This document shows positions 19,758 through 29,727 of a stretch of DNA of 60,737 nt, one piece after another. The notes below the pieces were generated by a model, which saw only the letters and a program-made list of their open reading frames with translations, was not told where the DNA came from and did no database searches. How positions within the stretch are numbered: the stretch's first letter is position 1; each line of letters begins with the position of its first letter. A program made the translations under genes and the position numbers. The stretch spans positions 1 through 60,737 of IMG/VR virus record IMGVR_UViG_3300025699_000009, one strand, 5' to 3'. The DNA is from a virus.

Positions 19758-20684
19758 TTACTTTATCCACTTGTCCTGCCCGCGCAGGTTCATTAGAAGC
19801 TTACCGGGGTCAATATTACTCATCCGAATCTTGGCGTTTCGCAACAAAGCCGCTTTCTTTTTTCTTGCTCGGTTCACTACGTATTCCTGAACACCAAATT
19901 TAGCATCAAGAATAGCGTACTGAATGTAAGCGTAGATGTATTCTTCAAACAACTTGTTGAGGCTGATATTTGCATTGACACCATTCTCCATTCCATCCGA
20001 AACGTACTCAAGGATAGCAAGCTCTCCGCTCATATCCGAGCTAAAGTTAATTACGCCTGCTTTCTTGTTTATGCTAAACGTAGGGTTAGCGTTAGCCGTT
20101 TCAGTATTGAGGCCATATCGTGCGCCAATCTGATAATCAAACCACCACCCGCCATCTACATTATACCCCTCCATCCCATTGAACTGAGGGTTGTTTTGGT
20201 TCAGGTAGATGCTCTTCTTGGTGTTTGTAATTCGCTGATAGTCAATATCAGAATACTCAGGTCGAGCAATGTTGCCATCGATGTCAAATAAGATGCGGCA
20301 GTCGTTGTCCTGCAGGTACGCATCGCTCCAATTGGTCTGAATATTTTCGCTCATAGGGCGAAGAACACCGTCCTTATACAAGGATATCCGAACCCAATTG
20401 ACATAGTCTTGAGGCAAAACGTAGCGCAGGGTGTTGCACACGCTTAGTTCGAGGATTTTAATTTCCTTCAACGCATCGTAGTTTAACTCTTGAATACCGC
20501 GCTTGGCGTGAAACAGTACTTTATACCGCTCCTCATTGTTTACCAACGAGTGATTCCCATTGTACATCAACAGGAAGTTGGTTACAATATCCTGCAAGCT
20601 GACGTATTGGTACGACCCCCAATTAGCATTTTGAGGTTCGGTGCCCCCATTCTCATAATATTGATAGTCAGTAATGTAAGGCAT
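19758..20684 (-). CDS. Head-tail connector / ring protein (308 aa)
   Basis: The sequence has the pattern of tail-tube A or ring proteins of podoviruses: an N-terminal helical segment with ERYKVLFHAKRGIQELNYDA, a beta domain with VLPQDYVNWVRISLY, and a C-terminal helix with KLFEEYIYAYIQYAILDAKF. The VLPxDYxxWxR motif is common in crAss-like ring proteins. It overlaps the neighbouring gene by one base (20684) and lies between a second connector gene and the large tail protein. Confidence 0.6.
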   Translation of the reverse strand: MPYITDYQYYENGGTEPQNANWGSYQYVSLQDIVTNFLLMYNGNHSLVNNEERYKVLFHAKRGIQELNYDALKEIKILELSVCNTLRYVLPQDYVNWVRISLYKDGVLRPMSENIQTNWSDAYLQDNDCRILFDIDGNIARPEYSDIDYQRITNTKKSIYLNQNNPQFNGMEGYNVDGGWWFDYQIGARYGLNTETANANPTFSINKKAGVINFSSDMSGELAILEYVSDGMENGVNANISLNKLFEEYIYAYIQYAILDAKFGVQEYVVNRARKKKAALLRNAKIRMSNIDPGKLLMNLRGQDKWIK

Positions 20685-21436
20685 TATGTTTGGGCATTTT
20701 GAATAGTTTCTTGAGCGGTCGCATACTGTACCACATCATTCTCTCGGATTTCCATTCCTGCTTGCTGCAATATTTTATTCACCAAGATATACTCATCATC
20801 GATAGAAAGCTCAAAGTCTTGATAGTCAGTTTGTGAATCATCAAACACAGGCTCACCCCCTGTGATAACAGAGTATGTCCATTTAGGAGCAAACGGGTAT
20901 CGAATGTATTGAGCTTGAACCTCCGTAAGGGTGTCATACGTAACCGGGTAAACCGTGATGTATGGCCCGTCAATGGTATACGCAGGATAACCTATATCCG
21001 GAGCAGTTAACAACGAAGTGTTTAAAAGTGTGATGTTGCTATGGGTCACAGGCTCGGCCTCTCCCCTCAAGGTTCGAGGAGTAGTCGTAATGTCATAGCA
21101 CAAAATCTTGTTCATCAAGTAGAAATCATCTCCCGTAGATGATGCTCCCTGCTGAGTAGAGGGCAGGTAAAACTGATTGTTCTGATAGTGCGGGAGGTCG
21201 CGAGTAACAGAGAAATAATCAATAACCTCAAGCATCTGTTTCGTCATATTCGCATAGCCCGTACCTGACGTTCTTCGATTTTCGTCGTTGATAGCTGAGT
21301 TGTATGCGGTAAAATACTCGTCAAACAGCTCTAGCTGAGCCTGCTTTGCGTACAGATTAAAATCTTGAGGCGAGATATATCCGTAATTGTTCTTGTTCAG
21401 AATTGCAAGAACTGTGTTTCTAACCGAATTAATCAT
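20684..21436 (-). CDS. Head-tail adaptor / ring protein (250 aa)
   Basis: The N-terminal helical domain (NSVRNTVLAILNKNNYGYIS, then QAQLELFDEYF) and a beta-rich C-terminal half resemble connector proteins that dock to the portal. It is the first gene after a terminator and a promoter, so it probably heads its own transcript containing both ring proteins and the tail genes. The assignment rests on order (capsid, unknown, connectors, tail) and on the helical plus beta layout. Confidence 0.55.
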   Translation of the reverse strand: MINSVRNTVLAILNKNNYGYISPQDFNLYAKQAQLELFDEYFTAYNSAINDENRRTSGTGYANMTKQMLEVIDYFSVTRDLPHYQNNQFYLPSTQQGASSTGDDFYLMNKILCYDITTTPRTLRGEAEPVTHSNITLLNTSLLTAPDIGYPAYTIDGPYITVYPVTYDTLTEVQAQYIRYPFAPKWTYSVITGGEPVFDDSQTDYQDFELSIDDEYILVNKILQQAGMEIRENDVVQYATAQETIQNAQT

Positions 21437-21452
21437 AAGGAGTGCCTTTTTT

Positions 21453-21460
21453 CAAAGATA
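21453..21460 (-). promoter_or_regulatory. -7 element upstream of connector/tail operon
   Basis: On the minus strand the sequence is TATCTTTG, a perfect match to the Bacteroidota -7 consensus TAnnTTTG, 16 nt before the start codon at 21436 and directly after a terminator. No clear -33 TTG is present, so activity may need help. Confidence 0.55.
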
Positions 21461-21464
21461 GATA

Positions 21465-21490
21465 AAAAAGAAAAGGAGCCACTTGGCTCC
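21465..21490 (-). terminator. Intrinsic terminator after gene at 21541
   Basis: The minus strand reads GGAGCC-AAGT-GGCTCC followed by TTTTCTTTTTT, a 6-bp GC-rich stem with a T-rich tail, 50 nt after the stop codon at 21541. It separates the capsid transcript from the connector/tail transcript. Confidence 0.8.
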
Positions 21491-21540
21491 CTTTCCCTTA
21501 CAATAATATCATCTAAACCTTACAATGGTGCCATCGTAAA

Positions 21541-22293
21541 TTAATTTTGGTTAAGATACTTTTCTAAATGCTCTAAAACAACCACGCCTTCATCAGTAAG
21601 GAAGAACTGTTCACAAGCATGGTAAGGGTCTTCACCATACGGAACTGTCATCATCTTCTTCTTGTTGCTTGGCGTGTTGAACCAAATCTCTTTTTTGTCT
21701 CGACGGAAAGCCAAGAGTTTTTCATTAAAGAAGTTTTTGACGTTAGACTGCAATGAGAGATTAGGGTCATTGAGAATGGTCAAGAAATCTTGTGGATTGT
21801 TCTTAGCAAAAATCAAAAGGTCTCGTCGAAGCTCAGCCGTAGTTTGCGTAGATGGGTCAATCCCAAACGCCACGCGGATAATGTTTTCGACTTGCTCAAT
21901 GTCAAGCTCTCGACACGCTACAAGCGCATCCACTTCTGCGTTCAAGATTTCAACAATGTCTGATGCTTCTTTCTCAGTGTTAATCTCCTCAAACTTTTTA
22001 CCGTTGAGAGGATGCAATGCAAGAAACTCTTGAAGCAAGGGCTTGTTTTTCGGAACATACAGTTGGCCGTCTTCAAAGACAATAGGCTCACGCAATACGT
22101 TGGCATCTTGTTCGTCTTCGAAAATAGACCGCTGATTAGGAGAGTACCGCATAACGCGATTGGTTGCGGTTGCTTCCTCCCAATATAAAAGGGGCCTACG
22201 CTTACTTCCCGCAGTAGGGATAAAGTAAGAAAGGGGGGTGGCTTTTGTTGTGAGTCGATAGAACTTATCGACAGGCTTAATTTGCTTAGCCAT
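21541..22293 (-). CDS. Hypothetical virion-module protein downstream of capsid gene (250 aa)
   Basis: I take the start MAKQIKPVDKFYRL at 22293; upstream extension to 22356 would only translate the capsid terminator hairpin. The leader is an AATTCAAT-type sequence (ATCAAATTCAATTCAT). The protein is mixed alpha/beta with a helical centre (residues 90-190) and no known motif. It lies between the major capsid gene and connectors, a position often held by head-decoration or head-completion proteins. Function unknown. Confidence 0.65.
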   Translation of the reverse strand: MAKQIKPVDKFYRLTTKATPLSYFIPTAGSKRRPLLYWEEATATNRVMRYSPNQRSIFEDEQDANVLREPIVFEDGQLYVPKNKPLLQEFLALHPLNGKKFEEINTEKEASDIVEILNAEVDALVACRELDIEQVENIIRVAFGIDPSTQTTAELRRDLLIFAKNNPQDFLTILNDPNLSLQSNVKNFFNEKLLAFRRDKKEIWFNTPSNKKKMMTVPYGEDPYHACEQFFLTDEGVVVLEHLEKYLNQN

Positions 22294-22322
22294 ATGAATT
22301 GAATTTGATTTGATTAAAAAAA

Positions 22323-22348
22323 AGGGTGGGGGTTTGAACCCCCACCCT
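22323..22348 (-). terminator. Hairpin copy 2 with U-tract: terminator after capsid gene
   Basis: The minus strand has a perfect 10-bp stem (AGGGTGGGGG / CCCCCACCCT) with loop TTCAAA, starting 7 nt after the capsid stop codon and followed by eight T residues. It is the only hairpin copy with a full T-tract, so here it should act as an intrinsic terminator or attenuator. Confidence 0.8.
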
Positions 22349-22355
22349 CTAAACA

Positions 22356-23789
22356 TTATTCCTCAAAGATGAAGAAGTTATTAGCACCCAAGGTGCATAC
22401 TGCTCGCTCTGACAAGAAGTGTACCTCCATCGCATCCAAAGATGAGTTAGAAGCTCCACCTGCAGAACCTGTAATCCAAGTCTTGTAACGACGGTCTTCA
22501 GTTTCTGAAGCGCGGTACCGAACGTGGAGGAAAGGTCGCTTAGCGTTCTTGCCCAAGATTTGGTCATACACTGAAGTAGAACCTGCAGGAACCAACAAGC
22601 CGTTGATACGACCTGAACCTGCACCTGTTGGAAGGCCACCACGCATTGTGGGGTCATTCAAGTATTTCCAATCTGACTTGTAGAAGTCATAACCTCGACG
22701 GAATCCCGTGAAGCCAAGATTCAAAGCCATGTTCTCGTCATTGTCAAACAAGCCATATGAAGTACCGCCCGCTCCGTAAGAGTTTTGAGCAGCCAACATA
22801 TCGTCGATGTCGAAGCTGAAGTCGCGGTCAACGAAGATTACGTTCTCTTCAATTGCGCCCTGCTTGTCCAAACGGCTGATGATGGTATCAAACTCGGTAA
22901 GAGTTGTTGGGTTACCTCCATTGTAAACATTACCTCGGTTGTTTACAACATAGAATACACCTTCAGAACCCTTGTTACCTACGCCTGAAGTTACACCTGC
23001 AGCAATAGCGGCAACACCACTATTGGCTTCAGCAGGAACTGCTTCAATCATAGCTGTCTCCAAGTAGTCATCAAAACGCAAACGAGTTTCGTGCTCAGAC
23101 TTCAAGTACCACAGGTATCCTGTTGCACCATTCTCTGTAGTCACTTCTACCCATCCAATTTGCGCCATATCAGAACCTGATACTGCGTACTTGTCCTTGA
23201 TGATAATCGGAGAGTTATCGAAGATGTTGTCATCAGACTCCAATGAACCGCTCATTCCTGCTGTTCCTTTTTGGAACTCAGAACCGTAGATAAATACAGT
23301 ACGAGTTAAACCCGCTGCACCTACCTGACCGCCTCCTTCGTAGTAAGCAACATCGAAGGTACCCGCCGCAGTATCTACTGCAGTTACGATAGCCTTGTTT
23401 TCGCCTGCACCTGCGTTATCAGAGATAACGACAGTTTGACCAACGCGAACAGCGATGGAACCTGTGCCGGGGTCAAGCGTGTCGTTTACAGTGATAGTAG
23501 CCGTATCATCGGCTGCAGCACCGTCAGATGCACAGTTAACGTACTTTGTGTGGAGACGACCTTGCTCTGCCCACTTGATGAGGTCAGAGTTAGAGGGCAT
23601 CTCTGCACCTACCATACGAAGGAAAGAAGCAATTGTACGATTGCCGTATCGTTCGAATTCCTTTTCGTAAGTATCAGGAAGATACTGATTCAAGAAATCG
23701 AAATTTGTAATGTAGTTGCTCTGAAGAGCAACCTGCTCTGCGCTTGGTTGCAGAGCATACGTGGGGGTGGCGTTTACTGAACCTGCCAT
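22356..23789 (-). CDS. Major capsid protein, HK97-fold crAss-like type (477 aa)
   Basis: Residues 1-75 form a helical N-arm (TNFDFLNQYLPDTYEKEFER). Residues 80-165 are a Gly/Ala/Thr-rich beta insertion (GTGSIAVRVGQTVVISDN). The remainder carries P-domain and A-domain-like segments, including VIFVDRDFSFDIDDML, GFTGFRRGYDFYKSDWKYL and the C-terminal HVRYRASETEDRRYKTW. These segments resemble capsid proteins of crAss-like and Cellulophaga podoviruses as I remember them. The gene follows the scaffold gene, is followed by a strong hairpin terminator, and has the expected length. No N-terminal protease signature was seen. Confidence 0.8.
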   Translation of the reverse strand: MAGSVNATPTYALQPSAEQVALQSNYITNFDFLNQYLPDTYEKEFERYGNRTIASFLRMVGAEMPSNSDLIKWAEQGRLHTKYVNCASDGAAADDTATITVNDTLDPGTGSIAVRVGQTVVISDNAGAGENKAIVTAVDTAAGTFDVAYYEGGGQVGAAGLTRTVFIYGSEFQKGTAGMSGSLESDDNIFDNSPIIIKDKYAVSGSDMAQIGWVEVTTENGATGYLWYLKSEHETRLRFDDYLETAMIEAVPAEANSGVAAIAAGVTSGVGNKGSEGVFYVVNNRGNVYNGGNPTTLTEFDTIISRLDKQGAIEENVIFVDRDFSFDIDDMLAAQNSYGAGGTSYGLFDNDENMALNLGFTGFRRGYDFYKSDWKYLNDPTMRGGLPTGAGSGRINGLLVPAGSTSVYDQILGKNAKRPFLHVRYRASETEDRRYKTWITGSAGGASNSSLDAMEVHFLSERAVCTLGANNFFIFEE

Positions 23790-23807
23790 GTTTTCTAAGT
23801 TTTAAAG

Positions 23808-24962
23808 TTATGTCCTGTTTTTAGGACTGCGAATTTTGAGGCCGCTCCCCGAAGATGGAGATACGGCTCGAACTTGAAGCCCGCCTTTTTTAGAAGAGAC
23901 TTGAGGAACACCACGCTCAGACATATTTACATTTTTAGTCTTCTTCATGAGGTCATCAACAGCCTCCGCCTTGCCTTGCTCGTAAAAGAACTCGGCAAAT
24001 TTGTCGGGATTCATAGCCATTGCTAAAGAACGATGGTAAGCATGAGCATCTGTTAAAAGACCCTGTTCATCCGTAAACTTTTGAATCCACGGAAGTGGGG
24101 AGTCTTGCAACTTTCTTAGTTCATCCTTGTCCGCAGGAGAAAAAACAAAAGAGCGTTCACCAAGCTTGAATTCAAAACCTTTGAACTCATTGCTAAACAC
24201 TTGATTTGTTTTGTCCACAAACCAATCTCTTCGGCGTTTTAGGGCATCCTGCTCGTTTTTAGCGTCGGCCAAATATTGCTTAAACTCTTTATATTCTTCC
24301 GAGGTATTAAAAGATTCACCCCCCACTGACTCAGCAGGAACCTTATATTTCTCTTTAGCCTCTTCAAAATACTGCTTCGCTTTAGCAACTATTTTTTTCT
24401 GTTTTAATCGGGTCTTCTTAATAAAGTCCTCGTCATCTAATTCCTCATCGTATAGATAGTCCTGAAGCATTACTTCAAGGTCGTCGTCATCCATACCATC
24501 AGTCATCTCTGTCTCGCGCAAGTAAGCTGCAATAAGTTCTTCACTTGATAGCGAAGAGTAATCCTCATTAAGCTTCATAAAGTCCTGAATGCCTCGGCCT
24601 GTTTCTTTTTTAAACTTAAAGAAAGCGGCCATCTCTTCATCCATTTCTCCATTTTCTTCACGAGCAGCCTTGAGGTCTTCAAGAGAATTAATTTCAATTC
24701 CCAATCGTGATTTAATCTCGTTGACCAAATCAGCCTCTTCAAACTTGCTCGCTTCCTCTTGCTCAGGAGCTTCTGCCTCGACCTCTTGCGTTTTTTCCAC
24801 AGGCTGTGGTGTTTCACGCAAATCAATCTTAGCAATATTAGGGTCGTTAGTGTTTTCAGGCTCTACGAACTTAGCTTCATGAACATCAAGAAGCTCTTGT
24901 TCTTTTTCCTGCAAAGACTTTTCCTCCTTTAACTCCACGGATTTTACTTGAATACCTTCCAT
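23808..24962 (-). CDS. Scaffolding / capsid assembly protein (384 aa)
   Basis: A strongly acidic, helical, coiled-coil protein (Glu/Lys-rich throughout) with a basic C-terminus ending SGSGLKIRSPKNRT. An acidic coiled-coil body with a short basic tail that can bind capsid protein is usual for phage scaffolds, and the gene lies between portal and capsid genes, the usual place. The leader is ACAAATCAAATTTA before ATG. Confidence 0.7.
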   Translation of the reverse strand: MEGIQVKSVELKEEKSLQEKEQELLDVHEAKFVEPENTNDPNIAKIDLRETPQPVEKTQEVEAEAPEQEEASKFEEADLVNEIKSRLGIEINSLEDLKAAREENGEMDEEMAAFFKFKKETGRGIQDFMKLNEDYSSLSSEELIAAYLRETEMTDGMDDDDLEVMLQDYLYDEELDDEDFIKKTRLKQKKIVAKAKQYFEEAKEKYKVPAESVGGESFNTSEEYKEFKQYLADAKNEQDALKRRRDWFVDKTNQVFSNEFKGFEFKLGERSFVFSPADKDELRKLQDSPLPWIQKFTDEQGLLTDAHAYHRSLAMAMNPDKFAEFFYEQGKAEAVDDLMKKTKNVNMSERGVPQVSSKKGGLQVRAVSPSSGSGLKIRSPKNRT

Positions 24963-25000
24963 TAAATTTGATTTGTACGAAAGTAACTAATTATTTCTAC

Positions 25001-27433
25001 TTAGCGTGGACTAAATTCAGCCAAATCGAAACCATCCAAACTGTCTTCGTTTGATTCAAACGAGATAGCAGGTAGGTTGTTCTTTCGTTGATTTATTAGT
25101 TGTGACTGCTGAGTGTTCTGCTGACTAATTCGATTAGCCTTAGCATCTTCACGTTGAGTCTCACGAGAACTCAACTGTGACTCAACAATATCTTTTAATT
25201 GCATCTGATAGTTAAACTCTTCAGCCATGAGCCTACTCTTCAATTGCGCTTCTGCTTCTTGCTTCTGCATCTCAAACTGAATCTCAGCCTGCTTTAGCTT
25301 CATCTTGCCCTCCATCTCCATCTGCATTTTCTGCATACTAGCTTGCTGTGCAGCTTGCTGTGCTTGAAGATTTTGCTGTGCAGCTACGGCTTGTTGCTGC
25401 ATCTGCATACGCTCTTCGCGGTCTTGCTTTGCAACACGCTTTACTTTCAGGAATTGATTTGCAAGCTTGAGATTTTTAATCTCTCGAATATCAATCGCAT
25501 CCTCAAGGTTAATATCGCCCTTGCTCAAAGCCATCTGTATGTTCTGCTCAAGTTGTGCTCTTTGCTCTTCGTCAGGCGTAACTTCAATAAAGATTCCAAA
25601 GTCGTAGATGTACAAATCGTTCATGTCCTTCAGAACGGCTACGTTGTACTTTCCGATTTGATTAACAAACTCATCCTTAAAGTCTGCATACTCTAAAATA
25701 TCACCAATACGATAGGTTAGGCTTTCTGCAAGACTTCTAAATATATACAGGCTACCATCAAGAATATGACGAGTAGCCGTGTTAGAGTTTAATGCCGCAA
25801 GTTTCTGAACACCCACCAATGAATAAGGGTCAGGAGTAGAGCCATCTCGCGCTTCATTGAGACCCGTCACGTCACGAATCATTTGAAGATAGTGGTTCAT
25901 ATTTTGAACCAACATCTGAGCTTTTCCGGAAGCACTGCTTGAGGTAAGTTGCTGAATTGGTACACGGCCTTGGTTGTATTCGCCCTCTTGCGTATAGCTT
26001 CTTCCAATAACGCTACCCGTTTGGAAAAACAAACGCAAAGCATCCGAAGGATTGTAAGCGTTTCCTGTTCCAAGGTCTACCTCGTTCAAGCCATCAGCAT
26101 CAATATAAACCCCGTCAGGAACCGTTCGTGATATAACCTGCTGCAGCTTTAGGTGAGTAATCTGAATGAGGTCGGCAAATGGTATCATGCGACGAACCAA
26201 AGATTCAATCACCCCCTTGTACAAACGAGGAGCGCAAGCAACGTAATTAGGAAGCGCGTGTTGAGATGCTGATTTAGGGCGCACCATGTTTTCAGCCATT
26301 TCCCACTTTAGCAAGATGTTTGTGCCCATAACCATCACGCCTTCATACCAAACGTCAATGGTTTTTTCAAGCTTTTCAAACTTGCCGTCCTGCATCATTT
26401 CTTCCGGCGGATTGAATTGGTCATCTTTTTCAATCACGCGCTTGTTGTCTCCATCTATTTTTTTCTTGTAGACAATCTTCTTTGTTGTCTTGTAGTTGAA
26501 GTACATTACCGTGGTAGTATCACGGTAAAAAATATCGTTGTCGTAATACTGAGCTACGTTGTAGTAGTCGTACCAACTTTGCCCTGATTTAGAAATGGTT
26601 TCCAAATCTTCATTGGTCAGGGTAGGGTCTATCTTAAGTAGCTCAATAACAGGAATCGTTTTTATCTCACCCCAATAGAAGCAGTCCTTGAAGTGAGGGT
26701 CTTCAGTATAGCTATACACCACGTTGGCAGGGTCAACATACTTTACCTCTACCCCACTGCCCTTCAAAAACTCTGTCTTTGCTACGGAGATTCCCAATAC
26801 CGTAAGGTCGTAATCAAGTCGCTTACGAAGGTCGGTATAGTGGTTCTCTTCAAGGATAGTGTTAATCGCTTCTTCCTCTGCAATCTCAATAGCAGGCTTG
26901 TACTTAAGCTGCATAAAAAGCTGAAGCTCTTCATCAGAGTTAGGCAGCTCCTCGGAAGGAACTACAAACGGGTCAACACCACTTTGTTGCTGAATGTTTT
27001 CAAGGAATGGCTTAGCTACCATCTGCCCCTCAATCAGGTCTTGGAATGCGCTACGCTTAGATTGAGATAGAGCATCCTGAGCAAAAGCTTTTACCTTGAA
27101 CAATCTTTCCGACATCCCATTGACTACGATGTCTACAAACTTTGGAAGAATCGGAACCGGAGTCCAATCAAGGTTGAGATAGGAAAGGTCTCCATCAATT
27201 GCTAACTCGTTCTTGTACTTTGCGATAGATTGTTCTCCTCTTGCATACAATCGGAGGCGATTAAAGTCTCGCCATTGATTGTAAAAGCGACATTGATTTC
27301 CATCTTTTTTGAACCATTCATACTGAATGGCTTGACCAATTTGCAACCCAAATTCGTCCGTAGCTTTTTCGGCATCCGATACAAATTGACTTGGGAAGCC
27401 CGTGGCTGATATATTTATAGTGACTTCCTTCAT
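25001..27433 (-). CDS. Portal protein (810 aa)
   Basis: Its segments FYNQWRDFNRLRLYARGEQS and YLNLDWTPVPILPKFVDIVV match portals of crAss-like phages in style. A long C-terminal Gln-rich coiled coil (about residues 650-770) and a basic/acidic tail follow. The length of 810 aa fits that group. The start overlaps the end of the terminase gene by 4 nt (ATGA type). It would form the ring at the DNA-entry vertex and bind TerL. Confidence comes from motifs plus the order terminase, portal, scaffold, capsid. Confidence 0.85.
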   Translation of the reverse strand: MKEVTINISATGFPSQFVSDAEKATDEFGLQIGQAIQYEWFKKDGNQCRFYNQWRDFNRLRLYARGEQSIAKYKNELAIDGDLSYLNLDWTPVPILPKFVDIVVNGMSERLFKVKAFAQDALSQSKRSAFQDLIEGQMVAKPFLENIQQQSGVDPFVVPSEELPNSDEELQLFMQLKYKPAIEIAEEEAINTILEENHYTDLRKRLDYDLTVLGISVAKTEFLKGSGVEVKYVDPANVVYSYTEDPHFKDCFYWGEIKTIPVIELLKIDPTLTNEDLETISKSGQSWYDYYNVAQYYDNDIFYRDTTTVMYFNYKTTKKIVYKKKIDGDNKRVIEKDDQFNPPEEMMQDGKFEKLEKTIDVWYEGVMVMGTNILLKWEMAENMVRPKSASQHALPNYVACAPRLYKGVIESLVRRMIPFADLIQITHLKLQQVISRTVPDGVYIDADGLNEVDLGTGNAYNPSDALRLFFQTGSVIGRSYTQEGEYNQGRVPIQQLTSSSASGKAQMLVQNMNHYLQMIRDVTGLNEARDGSTPDPYSLVGVQKLAALNSNTATRHILDGSLYIFRSLAESLTYRIGDILEYADFKDEFVNQIGKYNVAVLKDMNDLYIYDFGIFIEVTPDEEQRAQLEQNIQMALSKGDINLEDAIDIREIKNLKLANQFLKVKRVAKQDREERMQMQQQAVAAQQNLQAQQAAQQASMQKMQMEMEGKMKLKQAEIQFEMQKQEAEAQLKSRLMAEEFNYQMQLKDIVESQLSSRETQREDAKANRISQQNTQQSQLINQRKNNLPAISFESNEDSLDGFDLAEFSPR

Positions 27434-29727
27434 CGCAATATTTCGCTAGTTGTTCCGGTGTTGCTGTATCGAGCGAAGTTAACACTAATTTTTCTTTGTT
27501 TCTTCTCAGGCAAATACAAGTGCTTTTGGTTAGCCATAATAGCCAATCCCGAACTAATGGTTGCATCATATGCCGTTCGGTTACTAATGTCAAACTTAGC
27601 CCAATCTTCAAGGGTACGAATAAATGGCATCATCCCCATCTCGTCCGACTCCCTAAAGGTTCCCTCTAAATCTATACCAACGTGCTTCTCAATGTATGAC
27701 TCAATGGCTGAAGCGTGAGCTTGCTTTACATCCTCGCTTGAGTTTGGTATGCCCCCCAACTCCTTTTCCGTTTTGGAAAGTTTAATAAATGGCTTGTCCG
27801 GTCTATTCATGCAGAACCCTCGATACCCTCTGTTTTTAAAATGGTAAAGCAATCTAGGCTTGTTATTTTCAATTAAGATGGGCATACCGTAAAAGACACA
27901 CGCCATTAACACATCTTCGAAAAATATCTCGGCAGTCTGAGGACGAGCAACATATTCAAGGAAGAACTCGTTGCTTGGCGCATCCTCCATGCTAAACTTG
28001 GTTAAGCCGTGCAAAGCTCCATTTGAACCCCCGCCACCTACAACGCCGGAAATATCATAAGAGTCACATCCGAATGCTCCTATGTGTTCATTGCCGGGGT
28101 GCTTGACTCCGTTCTTTTCATATACATTATTCTGCAACGCAGCAGATGGTGTCCATGTAATATAAAACCTTCCGCGTTTATCAGGATAAAAAACTACCTG
28201 TGTATCTCGAATACCGTTTTCCCAACGGAAAGAACCTCGCGTAACAAACTGCTCCTTAATCAATGACTCAGAGTAATCAAGCTGTTGGTATATCTTGGTA
28301 AGATTGAAAAGAGAGGATTTGCTTTCGTCTCTAAACGCATGAGATTCCGTGCGAGGAAACTGTCGGTAAAATTCGTTCAAAGCATCAGGGTCATTCTTTA
28401 AAGATTCTACCTCTGCTTCCCAATAATCTACAGCCCCTCCATAGATGGGTCGGTCATCAACACCCCTAATCTCCTTGGGTGGAGTATGAAAAACCGGATG
28501 CCCATAGCGGTCAATAAACCCTTCCATGTTGTACTCCATAGGAATAAACAGGGAATACATTCCACTTTTGGTTTGCCCGTTTTTATTTCGGGTTTCAACA
28601 TTGGAATCTTCGTAAATCTTTTTGAAGTTAGAACCACCCTTGTTTAGAGCATTAGACGTTGAACCCATCAGGCATTTCCCAATAATTCGACTACCCAATC
28701 GCAAGCACGTTTTGGTTACTCGCCAATTGTTTAGGATGTTGTTGGGCTTAATCCATTTACCGCTCTCGTCATGAACAAGGAGCAATAGCTTCTCACCATC
28801 ATAAGAGTTGTCATCCGTGTTCTTCCAATCAATCGTGGTGTCGAGTCCATCCAAATCTTGAGAGGCCACATCGTGCATATTCTTCTTCGTAATCTTGGAA
28901 GCAGGTACACGAAAAGCCAACTCAGTTTTTGGTTTATCCATACCGTCTTGAATAGGCTTGAAGAAGAAAGGCAGGCGGTTTGCAATAGGAACTACCTTGT
29001 CCGTAAACATCTTCTTTGCATCTGAACCCGTCTTAGATAAGATGCCGACCCTTGAATCTTTTGCAAGTGTCCCTGTGTTCACACATTCAGAAGACCCCAT
29101 GAAAGAAAATCCTGAACGACGAATCTTTAAGTATGTCATGCCGTAGCACCTATCGTCTGCCTTGCAAGCTTCCCAAAACAAATAGAATATTCGATTAGCT
29201 TCTCGAAAGTCAGGAGAGCCTACATCAATAGCGGCCCACTGCAAATACATATAGTGCGCCCCTGTGATGTACGTCGGAACACCTCCATTAATAAACCAAT
29301 GGCCCTGCTCTCTTAAGTTGAACTCCTCCTCGATGTAATCTACCCACTCATTCTTAAACCCGGAGGGCATATCATTCCATTGAAAGATTGATTGGATTCT
29401 GCGTAGGGGAGCAGGTAATTCTTTTTTTACCCAATAGTCCGGCTCAGGAGAAAGATTCTCAGGGGTGGGGGGAAGTGCGATATTTAATCCTGAAATATTA
29501 ATCACATCTCCTATCTGTCCGCTCTTGGATATAACTACCACATCGTATTTGTGGTTGTATCCATACAGCCAAGTTTTGGCCCGGTTCTTACTTGCAACAA
29601 CCGACCTCGGAATAAAGTTTTTTAATTCCGTGTACAGCTTATTTTTTTGCTCTTTGTTCTGCAAATCCTTGCTTGGTGTCTGTTCGACTAGAATGACCTT
29701 CGAGCAAGTTAAGCTCTTCTTGCTCAT
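27430..29727 (-). CDS. terL: Terminase large subunit (765 aa)
   Basis: An ATPase-nuclease packaging motor. A modified Walker A region (RRSGFSFMGSSE) lies at residues 203-214, and Walker B (LLLLVHDE) at 314-321 ends in the catalytic Glu. The RNase-H-like nuclease begins around GCDSYD at 553-558. The N-terminal segment with YLQWAAIDVGSPDFREANRI is typical of crAss-like TerL, as is the length. The gene overlaps the portal gene by 4 nt and the preceding 95-aa gene by 89 nt. Confidence 0.9.
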   Translation of the reverse strand: MSKKSLTCSKVILVEQTPSKDLQNKEQKNKLYTELKNFIPRSVVASKNRAKTWLYGYNHKYDVVVISKSGQIGDVINISGLNIALPPTPENLSPEPDYWVKKELPAPLRRIQSIFQWNDMPSGFKNEWVDYIEEEFNLREQGHWFINGGVPTYITGAHYMYLQWAAIDVGSPDFREANRIFYLFWEACKADDRCYGMTYLKIRRSGFSFMGSSECVNTGTLAKDSRVGILSKTGSDAKKMFTDKVVPIANRLPFFFKPIQDGMDKPKTELAFRVPASKITKKNMHDVASQDLDGLDTTIDWKNTDDNSYDGEKLLLLVHDESGKWIKPNNILNNWRVTKTCLRLGSRIIGKCLMGSTSNALNKGGSNFKKIYEDSNVETRNKNGQTKSGMYSLFIPMEYNMEGFIDRYGHPVFHTPPKEIRGVDDRPIYGGAVDYWEAEVESLKNDPDALNEFYRQFPRTESHAFRDESKSSLFNLTKIYQQLDYSESLIKEQFVTRGSFRWENGIRDTQVVFYPDKRGRFYITWTPSAALQNNVYEKNGVKHPGNEHIGAFGCDSYDISGVVGGGGSNGALHGLTKFSMEDAPSNEFFLEYVARPQTAEIFFEDVLMACVFYGMPILIENNKPRLLYHFKNRGYRGFCMNRPDKPFIKLSKTEKELGGIPNSSEDVKQAHASAIESYIEKHVGIDLEGTFRESDEMGMMPFIRTLEDWAKFDISNRTAYDATISSGLAIMANQKHLYLPEKKQRKISVNFARYSNTGTTSEILR